A stretch of 64,000 bases of DNA from Zopfochytrium polystomum (taxonomy: Eukaryota; Chytridiomycota; Chytridiomycetes; Chytridiales; Chytridiaceae), in assembly GCA_025765615.1 (NCBI GenBank), contig JAIVFJ010000007.1, positions 434,001 to 498,000 of the forward strand. Direction: 5' to 3'. Position 1 is the stretch's first letter. Each line of letters opens with the position of its first letter. Under the pieces are notes generated by a model that was not told the origin of the DNA, did not search any database, and worked only from the letters and a program-made list of their open reading frames with translations. This document shows positions 42,532 through 54,063 of this stretch, piece after piece. The translations under genes and the position numbers were made by a program.

Positions 42532-43014
42532 GTTGGTTCCGGGACACGTGGGGATTTTGTTTTTCCTTTTTGCGGGTGGAATCCAGATAAGCATGTGTTT
42601 GGTTCGTTCGCTTATCTCGGCTTCGGAAATTTCTTTTTCAGATTGGATGGGATGATAACAAGGAGGACGAACCAAATGTCGGGCTTTCGGGTACCTGGGG
42701 AACAGCCGTGTCAGCCTGGAGAAAGACCGACAGACAGAAAGAGAGACAGAGAGAGAGAGAGATAACGCTCTCTCGCGAGAGAAGACAAATCTTGGAAGAA
42801 TTGAGGTTTTGGACAAGAGAAGAAAAAAAAAAAAAAAAAAGAGAAGATAAAAATCCGACGAAAATCAGAGTGAAAAAAAAGAAAGTGAGCACGTCGACGA
42901 ACGGCCGCTGCTTGTCGTAGAGCTCTCTACCCCTCTGCCTTCCTCCCTCTCCCACGCCTTGCGCACAGCAGCCAGCAGCCAGCAGCCACTAACACCACCC
43001 ACCACCCGCCAACC
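41887..43014. other. Intergenic, pyrimidine-rich with long T tract
   Basis: CT-rich 3' flank of the RhoGAP gene. A run of about 33 T lies near 42497-42530, and GA-rich and A-rich tracts near 42720-42840. The last 100 bases are CAGC/CACC-rich leader before the permease start. No gene is seen. Confidence 0.5.
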
Positions 43015-44612
43015 ATGGGCAAGGAAGACCTGGAAAAATCGGCCGCCGACGTCGCCATCGCCGCCGATGCCGCTGCAGTCAAGGACGACACCTCGTCCGC
43101 CGACTACGACAGCGTCGGCATCGAGAACCGCGGCATCGAGCCCGTGCCCGCAAGCAAGCGCGAGCCGGCCAACGCCTTTGCGAGCTTCACGCTCTGGGCG
43201 TCATCCAACATGGTCATCTCCTCCTTCTCGACAGGCACCCTCGGCGCCAGCCTGTTCTTCCTCAATTTCCGCGACGGCCTGCTCATCCTCATCTTCTTCA
43301 ACCTGCTCGGCATCCTGCCCGTCGCCTTCTTTTCCACGTTCGGCCCAAAGTTTGGAATGCGGCAGATGGTCATTACGCGCTACTCTTTCGGGTACTACGG
43401 CGCGTGGCTGATTGCGCTTCTTGTGAGTAGCTTGTGGATAGAGTTACAGAGAGAGAGTGTGTGTGTTCGTGGCGACATTTTCCATGCGCAGAAGATGAAT
43501 CGAACGTGTCGCTGATTATTGCATTCCCAACAAACCAGAACATCCTCGCATGCATCGGCTGGTCGGCGGTGAACGTTGTCGTTGGCGGCCAAGTGATCAA
43601 CGCGCTGGACGGAAATATCCCCATCTGGGTCGGCATCCTCATCATCGCCGTCCTGACCACCGCCGTCGCCATCTTTGGTTACAAGTGGATCCACGCGTAC
43701 GAGCGCTACGCGTACATCCCCATGACCATCATCTTCCTGATCGTACTCGGCTACTCTGCAAAGTACTGGTACACGGACTCGAGCGTGCCATCGGACGTCG
43801 GCGGCATCCTGTCCTTTGGCGGCACCATCTACGGTTTCGCGACCGGCTGGACCTCGTACGCGGCCGACTACAACTCGTACCAACCCGCGGACGTGTCGAG
43901 CGCCGCCATCTTCATCAACACCTTCCTCGGCGTCTTCATCCCCCTCTTCTTTGTCGAGCTCGTCGGCTTTGGCGCGGCGACCGCCGTCTACAACAACGAG
44001 GACTACGCGGCGGCGGCCGCCAACGGCGCCGGCAGCCTCGTCGGCGCTGTGCTCGACCCGCTCGGCGGCTTTGGCAAGTTCCTAATGGTCCTCCTCGCCC
44101 TCTCGATCGTCGCCAACAATATCCCCAACGACTACTCGCTCGGCTTGTCCGTGCAGGTCTTTGGCAAGGCCTTTGAAAATGTCAAGCGCATCTGGTGGAC
44201 GCTGCTCGGCGCCGTCGTCTACGTCGCCATCGCCATCCCGTCTATTACCAGCTTCCACACCGCGCTCGAGAACTTTCTCCTCGTCGTCGCGTACTGGCTC
44301 GCGGCGTACGCATCCATCGCGGCCGTCGAACACTTTGTGTTTAGGAAGGGCCGGTTTGATAGCTACGATATGGCCGCGTGGGACACCCCCGCGCTGCTGC
44401 CGTCCGGCGTGCCCGCCGTCCTCGCGTTCCTCGTTGGCATGGTCGGCGCCGTGCTCGGCATGGCCCAGGCGTGGTACGTCGGCACGCTAGCGCTCAAGAT
44501 TTCCGCGCCGTTCGGCGGCGATATCGGGTTCGAGCTGTCGGCGGGCTTTGCCGCGGTGACGTACCTCGCGGTGCGGTACGCAGAGATCACGTACTTTAAT
44601 GGCAAGGTGTAA
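43015..44612 (+). CDS. FCY2: NCS1-family purine-cytosine permease
   Basis: Two exons, 43015-43422 and 43539-44612 (intron 116 bases), encode 493 residues. The hydrophilic N-terminus ends NRGIEPVPASKR, a typical fungal NCS1 lead-in, then FTLWASSNMVISSFSTGTLG (first helix). Further signatures are FGPKFGMRQMVITRYSFGYY, ACIGWSAVNVVVGGQ, GFATGWTSYAADYNSYQP, LGVFIPLFFVELVGFGAA and ANNIPNDYSLGLSVQVFGK. About 12 membrane helices are predicted. The order and motifs match the FCY2-type subfamily, proton symporters that take up cytosine, adenine, guanine and hypoxanthine at the plasma membrane. Exact substrate preference is inferred from the family only. The reading is fully intact. Confidence 0.92.
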
Positions 44613-45890
44613 TGCGTGGATTGGGAATGTAGTGGTGGGATGTGTGGAGGTTGATGGGTGGGGTGCCGATAACTGGAAGCTTTTATTCTATGTGTGTGTC
44701 TGTTTGCGCTGGGTGTGTTGCCCCCTGTTCTTTTCCAGGGGACCCTGTTTCGATTTTTTTTCCCCCCCTCTTTGTAAAACCCTGCGCGCTTGATCGCAGA
44801 ATCCTTCCTTCACTTTCCGTTCTCGTAACTACTTTCAAATTGATGAACGCGTCTCTCAGCCACGACCCAATTTTCTTTCAGTCGTTCTCTCTCTCCCACC
44901 ACTTCTTGTTGTCGTCCTTCCCCCGCCAAGCAGCCCGCTCCCTCGGCTGCCACCTCCTCTCTTTCTCGCACCCCTCCCCCGGGCGGCCGCAGACAGGTCG
45001 GGGTGGAAGCTCTGGGGCTTGGTGCCTTCCGTGGGTTGAGGGAGGTTGCGTGCGAGGGGAGCAGACTGCACAAACGCGTGTCTATCCAAGTAGTGTTTTA
45101 CCCTTTGTTTCGAACTTTCTCTCACTCCACGCTCTACAGGCGAGCGGGGGGGATTCCCCTTCCCCTCTAGCGTGTTTTTTGGCCTCATTTCCCAGTGCAC
45201 TTTTCCCGCTTCTTACCCTCGCAAAGTCTCCATCACCCATGCGGGCGGGGGAGGATTGGGGAGTTCGTGTACTTTTTTACTTGTTGGTTTGGTTTTATTT
45301 CGCGCGGATCGTTCTATTTGCTTCCTCCGCACACGCGAAACATGAGCGGCCCTCATACCGTTTGAATTCCGAGGGGTTCCTGCTGCTGCTTGGGGGCCTT
45401 TTTTTTAAGGGTTTTGACGGGTAGGTGATCGATTGAATGATGGACTGTGAGCAATAATGCGGCTGGAGTTCTGGGGGCGTTGGCGTGATTCAGTGCTTGG
45501 TAGACCGACCGCCAAGCGTGCTTGTCCTCACAAAGTCACGTCACAGCAGCTCGCCCCCATTGCGGAAACAGCTCTGTCTCGGTCTCTGTCTCTGTCTCTG
45601 TCTCTGTCTCTGTCTCTGTCTCTGTCTCTGTCTCTGTCTCTGTCTCTGTCTCTGTCTCTGTCTCTGTCTCTGTCTCTGTCTCTGTCTCTATCTCTATCTC
45701 CATCCAACTATCCCTCAGTCATATCACCCGCCCATCCTGTCCCCTCCCTTCCTCTTTTTTCTTCAGTTTGGTTCCTCTCACAGTCCACCCCCGCTCTGTC
45801 CAACACCCGTCCACCGCCTCACGGCCTCGTCCACCCCCGTCCACCCCCGCCCCTCCAGTCCAGTACTCGCGTTGCGCATACAACTAAAAG

Positions 45891-45928
<38 letters not shown>

Positions 45929-46285
45929 TTGTGGGCGCTTAACATCCTCCCTCCCTCACCATCCATCCAATCCATCCATCGCCGACTCGCAACCATCGCT
46001 TCCATCGCTTCCTTTGTCAGGTTGGACCATCCCCCGAGTGAGGCTGATTGGAGAGAGAGGTCAAGCGCGGGATCATCCTCGCACTAAACCCTCTCATCGG
46101 CAAAACCGCAACCCCGCTGCTCCCGGAACTATTGGCAGATGCCGCTCTCATCCTCCGATTGGCCTCCCAGCTCTTTCTTCGCGTTGGTGTGGGGTGGAGA
46201 TCCTTCCCCCACAAACCCGCGTGACTTGTGACTTCCCCTTAAAATTAACCCCCCCCCCTTTCCCGTCGATTCCAATCCACCACAG
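44613..46285. other. Intergenic with satellites upstream of the RRM gene
   Basis: T/C-rich sequence without a convincing gene. It contains the TGTCTC hexanucleotide array listed separately, a GT run at 45893-45922 and a C run near 46251-46260 just upstream of the RRM start. Confidence 0.5.
45573..45702. repeat. (TGTCTC)n hexanucleotide microsatellite, about 20 copies
   Basis: Nearly uninterrupted TCTCTG/TGTCTC units, ending in two diverged TCTCTA units. Because the unit is six bases, every frame stays open through it, giving false Ser-Val-type frames. Confidence 0.95.
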
Positions 46286-47552
46286 ATGTCCGCTGAAGCT
46301 GCCGCCGCACCCGCCCCCGCGGTCCCCGCGTCCACCACGCCTGAGGATGACGGTCTCTTCAAAGTCTTTGCCGGCAACCTTGCCTTTGCGACCTCTGAGA
46401 ATGATCTCAAGGAGATCTTCTCCAAGGCCGGCACTGTGTAAGTCGCGCTCTCGAGCTCTCACTTGACGTGCCGTCTCTCTTTCTGTCGACGAAACCTTAA
46501 ACTTGTCGATTCTCCAGTGTCAATGCCATCGTTATCTCCCGCCACAATCGCTCCCTCGGCTATGGCTTTATCTCGTTTGCCACCGAGGACGAAGCGAAGA
46601 AGGCTGTCGAGCTCCTCGACAAAACCGAAGTCGCCGGCCGTGCTCTGAACGTGGAGCATGTCAAGCCCCGTGCCCCTGGGGAGAAGCCAGCAACTGAGAA
46701 GCCCCCCCGCGCCCCTCGCGCGAACCGCCGCAAGAAGTCCACCACCAGTGAAGGTGACGCCGCCGCCACGGACGGCGCCGCAACCGCCACCGAGGGCGAA
46801 AAGACCGAAAAGGGCGAGAAGTCCGAGAAGCCCAAGCGGAAGTTTCGCAACGTGAGCTCACCTTTTTCTTGCTGTCTTTCTACTGCTTCTTTTTCTAGAC
46901 CTCATGCATTGGCTGACTGAATGTCACACACCTTTTTCAAAAGCGCCGTCGCTCTGGCGCGGCCTCGGGCGAGGAAGGTGCTGCCGCCCGCATCGACGAT
47001 GCTCCCGCCCCCGAGGGAGCCGCTGGTGAGGAAGGTGCCAAGGCTCCCAAGAAGACAAGGAAGCGTCGCCAGCCCAGGCGCTCCAGTACCGCAGAAGGCG
47101 GCGAAGGCGCCGCTGCCGGCACCGTTTCCGACGCCGCTGGCGAGAAGCCTGCTCGCCAACGCCGCCCTCGTGCTCGGTCGCAGCCCACTCCCGCGGACCC
47201 GAACGCGCCTCCCGCCGAGCTGTCCAAGACACTCCTTTTTGTTGCCAACCTTCCCTTCAAGGTTGACGACGAAAAGCTCGCCGAAATTTTCAAGGGCTTC
47301 AGCGTTACTAGCGCCAAGGTCATCACTCTCCGTAACGGCCGCTCTAAAGGCTTTGGCTTTGTCGAAGTTGCCAATGAGGAAGAGCAGCAGAAGGTCCTGA
47401 ACGACCTCAAGAACGTTCAAGTCGAGGGCCGCGAGCTCGTTATTCGTGTCGCCCACGCCTCGTCAGAGCTCGGACGTGACGGTGCTGCTGCTGCTGCTAC
47501 CCCCGCTGCTCCTGCCGCCGCTGCGCCCGCTGCTGCCGCTGCTGCTCAGTAA
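46286..47552 (+). CDS. Two-RRM RNA-binding protein
   Basis: Exons 46286-46437, 46518-46851 and 46944-47552 give 364 residues. RRM1 spans about residues 24-100: FKVFAGNLAFATSENDLKEI (RNP2 VFAGNL) and RSLGYGFISF (RNP1), split by the first intron. A basic, Lys/Glu/Ala-rich linker follows (EKPKRKFRN, RRRSGAASGEEG, KAPKKTRKRRQPRRS). RRM2 has TLLFVANLPFKVDDEKLAEI and RSKGFGFVEV. The tail is Ala/Pro-rich. Two RRMs with a charged linker suggest an abundant nuclear or cytoplasmic mRNA-binding protein, broadly like fungal Rnp24/Sbp1-type proteins, but I cannot assign orthology. A C-rich tract immediately precedes the start. Confidence 0.88.
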
Positions 47553-48252
47553 ATGGTGGGTGGATTCTTTAGCCCTCGGAACGCGTCGTCGTGACCACCC
47601 AGTACGATCGTTGAGGGGGATGTAAAAAAGAGTTCATCTTCAAAAAAAAATACTGAAAATAAGCAAAAACATCACAAAGTTACGTTGCGCATTCGGGTGG
47701 TGGGTATTAGACGTTTGGGCACCGGATGTAAATGTTTGTCGTGTCGAGTTTGCCTCACAAAAAGCCTCTACCTCCAGATCCCTCACTCTTATGCGCATTC
47801 CCGATTTCGTATTCTTGTTTTTTGTCCCTTTTGTTGTCTGCCTATCATTGTCGTTACGGTGTTATCTCGTCCCAACATTGTCTACTTCTGTGCGCCAGCC
47901 CACTGTGGCGGATTCGTCTGAACAACATAAAGTACTTTCCGATGGCAATTGGCCCCACGTTGGACAACTTCGGTAATTGCACACTTAAAAGATCATCGTA
48001 CAGCAAGCCAGTGCCGCTTGAATGCGAGCCAGGAGGGAAGAGCGGGCACTTCGATGGGCACAAAGGAGTTTGAGTAACCCTGTCAATGGGACTTGATGCA
48101 AAAATGTACCCCACCACAGGCCGCGCAGGCAGAGAAAGCTTGTTTGTTCATTGGGGAATGGGACGGAAGGGAGGGTAGGACGGCCCTTTTTCGTCTCCCA
48201 CTACCGTTGGGTAACGCTTCGTCATGCTTGCGAAACTGAACCCGGAGAGGAG
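47553..48252. other. Intergenic between the RRM gene and small secreted protein gene
   Basis: 3' flank of the RRM gene and promoter region of the next gene. No gene is seen. Confidence 0.5.
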
Positions 48253-48259
48253 TATAAAT
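48253..48259 (+). promoter_or_regulatory. TATA box of the small secreted protein gene
   Basis: TATAAAT lies 86 bases upstream of the ATG at 48339, in a GC-rich setting where such a word stands out. Confidence 0.6.
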
Positions 48260-48338
48260 GGCGGGGAGAAAAAACCAAAACAACACAGAAAACGGACATA
48301 CGCACTACTCCCAAAGTCACCAACACCCGCAAAACAAA

Positions 48339-48800
48339 ATGAAATTCACCACCCCCACCCTCGTCCTTGCGCTCCTCGCCGCCTCGGCTGCCGCCGCGCC
48401 TGGTTCGTTACAGTTCTTTGCCATCCGTTCCCACACCTGCCCCCCGTCGTGTCGTTGAAGTCAGGTTTCCTCTTCACCCCCTCCACCGATGCCCCACCAA
48501 CCACCAAAAGCCGAGCAACCCCCGCGCGGCGCCGACGCCGCTCCCGCCGCGGCCGGCACCCCGCAAGCCGCCGACCCCGCCGCCGCCGCCTACGCCGCGT
48601 ACCTCCGGGACGCCGAGACCGTCGCCGCCGCCGCCGCCGCGGCCCCCGGCAGCGGGGAAGGGAGCAACAACAATGAGGCCGACGCGGCCTTCGTCGGCGG
48701 CTGGGGCGGCGGCTACTTCCCGTACGGCTTCCCGCCCAGGCCGTTCTTCCCGCCGTACGGGTTCCCGTACCGTGGGTTCCCGTACAGGCGGTACTACTGA
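48339..48800 (+). CDS. Small secreted protein with Pro/Phe/Tyr/Gly-rich tail
   Basis: Exons 48339-48402 and 48511-48800 (intron 108 bases) encode 117 residues. The first exon is almost exactly a signal peptide (MKFTTPTLVLALLAASAAAAP). The middle is Ala-rich and acidic (ADPAAAAYAAYLRDAETVAA). The last 35 residues are aromatic and proline-rich: GGWGGGYFPYGFPPRPFFPP and then repeated YGFPYRGFPYRR before a terminal Tyr-Tyr. No cysteine is present. The tail resembles wall-bound or self-assembling structural peptides more than an enzyme. A TATA box and compact promoter suggest strong expression. No family is recognised. Confidence 0.75.
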
Positions 48801-49483
48801 GGAATTGGTGCGATGGCCGCGGGCTTCCGTCAACCACCCTTTTTTTTTCTTTCTTTTTTTCTTTTGTTCTTTTTTGCTTAGCTGCAAAGTGCGGGAGAGG
48901 AGTGGCGGGGTTGTCTTGCTGTTTTTTGCCGCGGCGTTTGGATTGGAGCTTTTTGCTCGTTGTGTGTTCCTGGTGTTTTTGCATGTTTTCACTTTTGCAA
49001 GGAAGGGAGGGGGGTTGGTCTGCTTTGGCAAAATATTAAAGAATTCACTTGGAATTCTCTCGGTTTGATACTTTCCAGTCCAATGCAGACGAGTCATAAC
49101 GTTTCGGGTTCAAAAAATGGCCCCAGTGAAATCAAACTCCACTCATTATACATACTTTTGTATGTGTGTACATGTGTATACAATTACGTAATGAGAGTTC
49201 TAAAGAAGCTCGCGTTACAAACAGTATCTCTCTTTCTTCCGTGTTGGATCGGCCATCTGTTGTTTGTTGGATCGAACAACAACAACAACTTTCCGACAAT
49301 TCCAATTGTTGTGTGTTGGGGTGTGCGCAACTGCACCGGGGTTGTGAGGATTCGAAGCCCGTTCCACACCACCGCACAACTGCCTGCCGAGGAGTGCCGC
49401 CGCCGCCGGGTCGAGGGCTGCTGCGTACGCAACGCACGCAGCGACACACTCACACACACGCACACACGGAGGGGGAGCGCTGA
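48801..49483. other. Intergenic upstream of the HSF gene
   Basis: T-rich 3' flank (48837-48870), then ordinary sequence. An ACAC tract at about 49447-49467 precedes the HSF start. No gene is seen. Confidence 0.5.
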
Positions 49484-50464
49484 ATGGCGACGCGATCCGA
49501 TTTTGCGGACTTCCCGCAGGACGGGCACGGACACCACCCGCTCGGCGGCGACGGCGGCGACGGCATCGGCGATGGCGGCGGGGACTGCAACGCGGGGGGC
49601 GAGTATGACCCGACCGGTGGGTACCTCGTCCATCGCGTCGGCGACGATGACGACGACGATCACGACGCCGCCGCCGCCGCCGCCGCGGTCACCGTTGGCG
49701 AGGACGACGACGACGACGGCAATGGTGGGATGCTCGATCGATGCGCCCGCTTGCAGCAGTACCCCGTCGCCGCCGCCGCTGCTCCGTACCTGCACGGCTT
49801 TGGCGGGCTCCACGGTTACTTCCAGCACCACCACCACCAGAACAGCCTGCAACAACAACATCAACAGCAGCAGCAGCAGCATCATCAACAGCAGCTGCTG
49901 TCGCACGGCGTCTACCCACTGACGCACGCGGCCGACAGCGGCGGCCACCACCTCCAGGAGCAACAGCAGCAAGAGACCGCAACGCACGCGCTGAGCCACG
50001 ACCGCCAGGGGAATCTGCACGAACGGCAGCAGCAGCAACAGCAACTTTTGATGCAGCACCAGCTCCTTTTCCCGCACCAGCACCAACAGCAACAACAGCA
50101 CCCCCGCGACGGCGGCGGCGTCGTCGGCGGACAACACCCGCACCTCCGGTACCTCCTGCCGGTATCCGACGACTTTACGCCGATCGCGGGGGCGCTTGGC
50201 GGCGGCGGCAGCGGAGGCGGCGGTGACGACGTCGGCGGCGCCGGCGGCGGCATGGACGCTGGTTTGGCCGCGACGGTGGCCGGTGGCGGTGCGGAGGAGT
50301 GCGACGGGGATGTGAAGAGCGAGGACGGGGCGGCCGGGCGGCGGCGGCGGCGGCGGCGTCGCGGGGCGTATGACGACGACGAGGACGGTGGGGACGGCGA
50401 CGAGGGTGGCGGGGGTGGGGGTGGTGGCGTTGGCGGCGGCGTGGGGTTGGGTGGGGGCTGTGTT

Positions 50465-50498
<34 letters not shown>

Positions 50499-52428
50499 GG
50501 GACGAGGAGATGGACGAGATGGAGGAGATGGAGGAGGACGAGGAGGTTGGGTCCGAGTTTAGCGGGAGCCGGGGCGGGGGCGGCGATGTCGGTAGTGGTT
50601 GGCGCGGCGGGGACCTTGCGGGCGGGGGTGGCGGCTGCGGGGTTGGCGGCGGCGGCGGGGGTGGGGGGTACAAGGCAGCAATGGGCGCGGCGGAGAAGGC
50701 GCTGGGAGCGGGATGCTGGGGCACGCCGGCGGGTCCGGCGGGGCTAGCGGCGACGCGCCGCCGGTGAAGCGACGGACGATGATGCCGAACCACACGGCCT
50801 TTATTACAAAGCTGTACACGCTCGTGAACGGCGCGGATCAGACGCTCATCTCGTGGGACGTGACGGGGACGTTCTTTAGAATCCACGATCAGACAGGTGT
50901 GTGGGATTGTGCTGAGTGGTGGTGCCGTATTCCCTTCGTTTGGAGTTGGCCGCCGACTAAAGGGGGCTTAAGGATTTTCGCGGCGCGTCCTGCCGCTTTA
51001 CTTCAAGCACAGCAATGTAAGTCATTTTTCTGGTCGACGAATTGTGCAACGGATGAGTGATCTCGGCCTTGGTGTGTTCTCATTCCAAAAATCGAATCCG
51101 TAGTTTGCCAGCTTTGTCCGGCAGCTGAATATGTACGGATTTCACAAAGTCCACGAGGGATTCCATAAGAGCCCGGACACTCCAACAACGGATGTGTGGG
51201 AGTTCAAGGTAATCCACCGTAATTCCAAACTGAGGCTGCAAGAACTGACACTCCATCCCATTCTGCCTCATGATTGTACCGGCAAAAGCACGTGTAAGAA
51301 TCGTTCTTTGTTGCCTACCTCCGCGTCGTATATCACACTCTGCTCACAATCTCCCGCCGTTTCTCCACAAGGCACTTTCGTCGCGGCGAGCCTGATCTCT
51401 TGGAGCACATCAAACGCCGAACACTTGTTAAAGCAGGGCTGCTCAAGTCCAAAAAGCAGACGGCAGCAATGCCGCCTGGAGCAAAGGGGTATTCTGTGGA
51501 TGCTCACCTCCACGGACTGGAGGCAAAGGCCGCCGCCCTAGACGAAAAACTGTCAGTAGTTTAATGAGGAGAGAGTTCGCATTCCTTGCTTTCTGACCTT
51601 GCTTATCGCATTCGGTGCTGCACCAGGAGCAAACTGCACGAGTCTTATGAGCTACTACGGAGCGAGTCCGCAGCGTGCCGTGTGACGCAGTCACGGCAAC
51701 ATCAAGTTTGTAATCTTCCCTTACCGACATTTTCTTCTTGCTGTCGCCTTAACCGAATCAATATTTCCTCAACAAACGTTCCAAGATCATTGCGAATCTC
51801 ACGGGGTTCATCGCTGCTCTTCACAAAGGCGACAATAAAGGTAGAAATTTTACTCTATGCTGCGAAGCCCTTCACTAAGTATCTTACCAACCCGACGCAC
51901 TTCAAGTTCAACCAGACGGAATCCAGAACCAGCAACGTGGGTTGAATAACCATTACCATTAGACTTTAACCTGCAGAATCCAAAAATTCTATTTCAGTGT
52001 ACGCTCCGACCCACAGCTATTCCCACCAGCCGCAGTACCCCCACCGCAGCCATCTTTCACTGTCCCAATCACATCCCTCCCAACCGCAAACTCCACAGCA
52101 GCATCAGCCTCCGCCCTCCGGCAACCTCACTTCCGCCATTCTAACGAGTCCGCCGCTCGGCCTCGTCGACGACCCGGCCGCGGCCGTCGCCGGATCCATC
52201 GCGAAAGCCGCGTCGCCGCAGTCGCCGGGCGAGCCGCGGCTGAGGGAGCAGCAGCAGCAGCAGCACGACGTGGAGGGAATGTCGGGCGTCGAGGACCAAC
52301 GGGTAATGGGGCGATTGGTCGGCGGCGGCGGCTCGGTGGAGGCGGCGGAGGCTGCGTCAAACTCTGGTACGGGGAAGCGTCGCGGCGGGAACGGGAGCGC
52401 GGCGAGGGGGAGGAGGCGGAAGAAGTGA
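49484..52428 (+). CDS. Heat-shock-factor family transcription factor
   Basis: Likely exons: 49484-50667, 50709-50896, 50973-51016, 51104-51208, 51373-51552, 51627-51705, 51786-51840 and 51998-52428. About 400 N-terminal residues are low complexity: His/Gln runs, poly-Gly and acidic stretches. The HSF DNA-binding domain follows, split by introns: AFITKLYTLVNGADQTLISW, TGTFFRIHDQT, RRVLPLYFKHSN, FASFVRQLNMYGFHKVHEGF, TDVWEFK, HFRRGEPDLLEHIKRRT. Then a heptad coiled coil for trimerisation (KLSKLHESYELLRSES; IIANLTGFIAALHKGDNK) and a Gln/Pro/Ser-rich C-terminus ending in GRRRKK. HSFs bind nGAAn arrays and activate stress genes. The frame of the N-terminal region joins the DBD only through a short 41-base intron or an indel, and the join before HFRRGE does not close in frame. 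Confidence 0.83.
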
Positions 52429-53291
52429 CAGGGTGGCGTTGTGTGAGGTCATGTGGTTGTGAGGTGCGGCGGTGAATGCGGCTGCCCGGGGTGGCAGCGG
52501 TTTCATCGTTTTTTCGTTCATTTCTCTTGATCCAACCCCTTCCCCCCCGACTCCTAGGCAAACAAGCGCATTCTCTCACTTTCACTCGACTTCCCATCTC
52601 TGCTTTTCGTCTCTTTCTTGCACTCAGTCTCTTTCTTTTGCCCCGTTTCATCTCTTTTGGTGTGTCTGTGGCCCGCGAAGGGAGAGAGCGATAGAAGAGA
52701 CTCGAACGATAGAATTACGTTCATTGCCGGCGGGGGGGAAGCAAAGCATCGTCTCTGTGATATTAGCTACCACTCGCTCCCATCACAGTCATTGGCTGAA
52801 CTGCATTTCCGGTGAGGCAGTCAGGAAAGGATCCACGAAGACAAGAGAGCCACAGAGAGCGACAATTCGCGCTGCGGCTGGGTGTGCAAATGCCAGTGAG
52901 CGAATGACTGTGTGAGGGAGTGAGTGTGCCCTTGTGCGTGTGCGTGTGTGTGTGGTGTGTGTGTGTGTGTGTGTCTCGTGTGAAAGAAGAAGGTGGAGGT
53001 GTTTTCACGTGTTGAGCTAGTGCTCCACTGCCGCTCCTCCTTGCCATCCGTCCAACCAACCCCCACAATATCCCCTTTTTGGTAACTCAACCCGAAGCGC
53101 ATGCTCCACTTCCCCGTTTTTTTTTTTTTTTTTTTCGCATGCACATTGCGCCAGACAGGCCCACGGCGCGATGTGTATCCGGCTTTGGACATGCGTGTTA
53201 TTCATCGGCCAAAGTTCCTCGCTTGCGGGCGGGCTCTCATATCGGTGCAAACCTGTGACCACCACCAAGAGGAAACAAATGCTTTGTCAGT

Positions 53292-53322
<31 letters not shown>

Positions 53323-54063
53323 CTCTCTCTCTCTCTCTGTCTCTCTCTCTCTCTGTCTCTCTGTCTCTCTGTCTCTCTGTCTCTGAAACTGGCGACAAAT
53401 GACCCAGTTGAAACTTTTTCTGCTGCCCCCCCCCCCCTCCCTCATTCGACATGAATGTTGCTTGGTCGCCGTCGTCAACAACTTTTCTTTCTTGCTTGCG
53501 GCTGCCCCCTCCCCCGCCCTCCACTTCCTCTTCTTCGCGTGTTTATATTTTTTTTTTCTCTTCTTTTTTTTTTTTTTCTTTCTTCCGTGTGTCTCTCTCC
53601 ACGCTGGTCAATTCTCGAGGAAAAAAGAGAAAGAAAAGGAAAAAAAAAAAAATAAGAAGAAAGGAAAGAAAAGCGATAGGCGCCCCCCACACCAAGCATT
53701 ACACGACGAACCAATGACTATCGTGTGAAACACTTCTCTCTCTTTAACTTCGGGGAATCATTTAAATTCGTCGCGCTCCCTGTTCACAGATGACCAGCCC
53801 CTCCTTTCGCCCTCGTCGTCCTCCTCGTTCCTTTTTATACGCACATCCCCCCCCCCCCCCCCCCCCCCCTTCCAGTCTCCGCTCCTGGGCTTGGTCCAGC
53901 CCTCCAAGCTGCTGAACGACCGTCGCTGAGCTGGTGCCGCCCCAACCCTGCCGGTAACACCCAGTCCAGTATTCTCCACTGCTTCTGCGGCTTTTTTTCC
54001 CGTCCAAGCTGCTGGGCGCATTTCAACTATTTTCTTCGGGGCGCCTTTATTCTTTCCGCCGCC
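52429..54063. other. Intergenic with several microsatellites
   Basis: GT repeats at about 52936-52975, T tract near 53118-53136, CT/TCTG repeats at 53293-53385, T and A tracts at 53548-53652 and a C run of about 18 at 53850-53868. No gene is supported. Confidence 0.6.

Noticed and set aside
45485..46087. Ser/Val and Cys/Leu repeat frames through the TGTCTC array
   Set aside because: A six-base repeat is open in every frame; this is a microsatellite, not a protein.
49340..49385. GATTCGAA word resembling a tRNA B box
   Set aside because: No matching acceptor, D or anticodon stems could be drawn around it.
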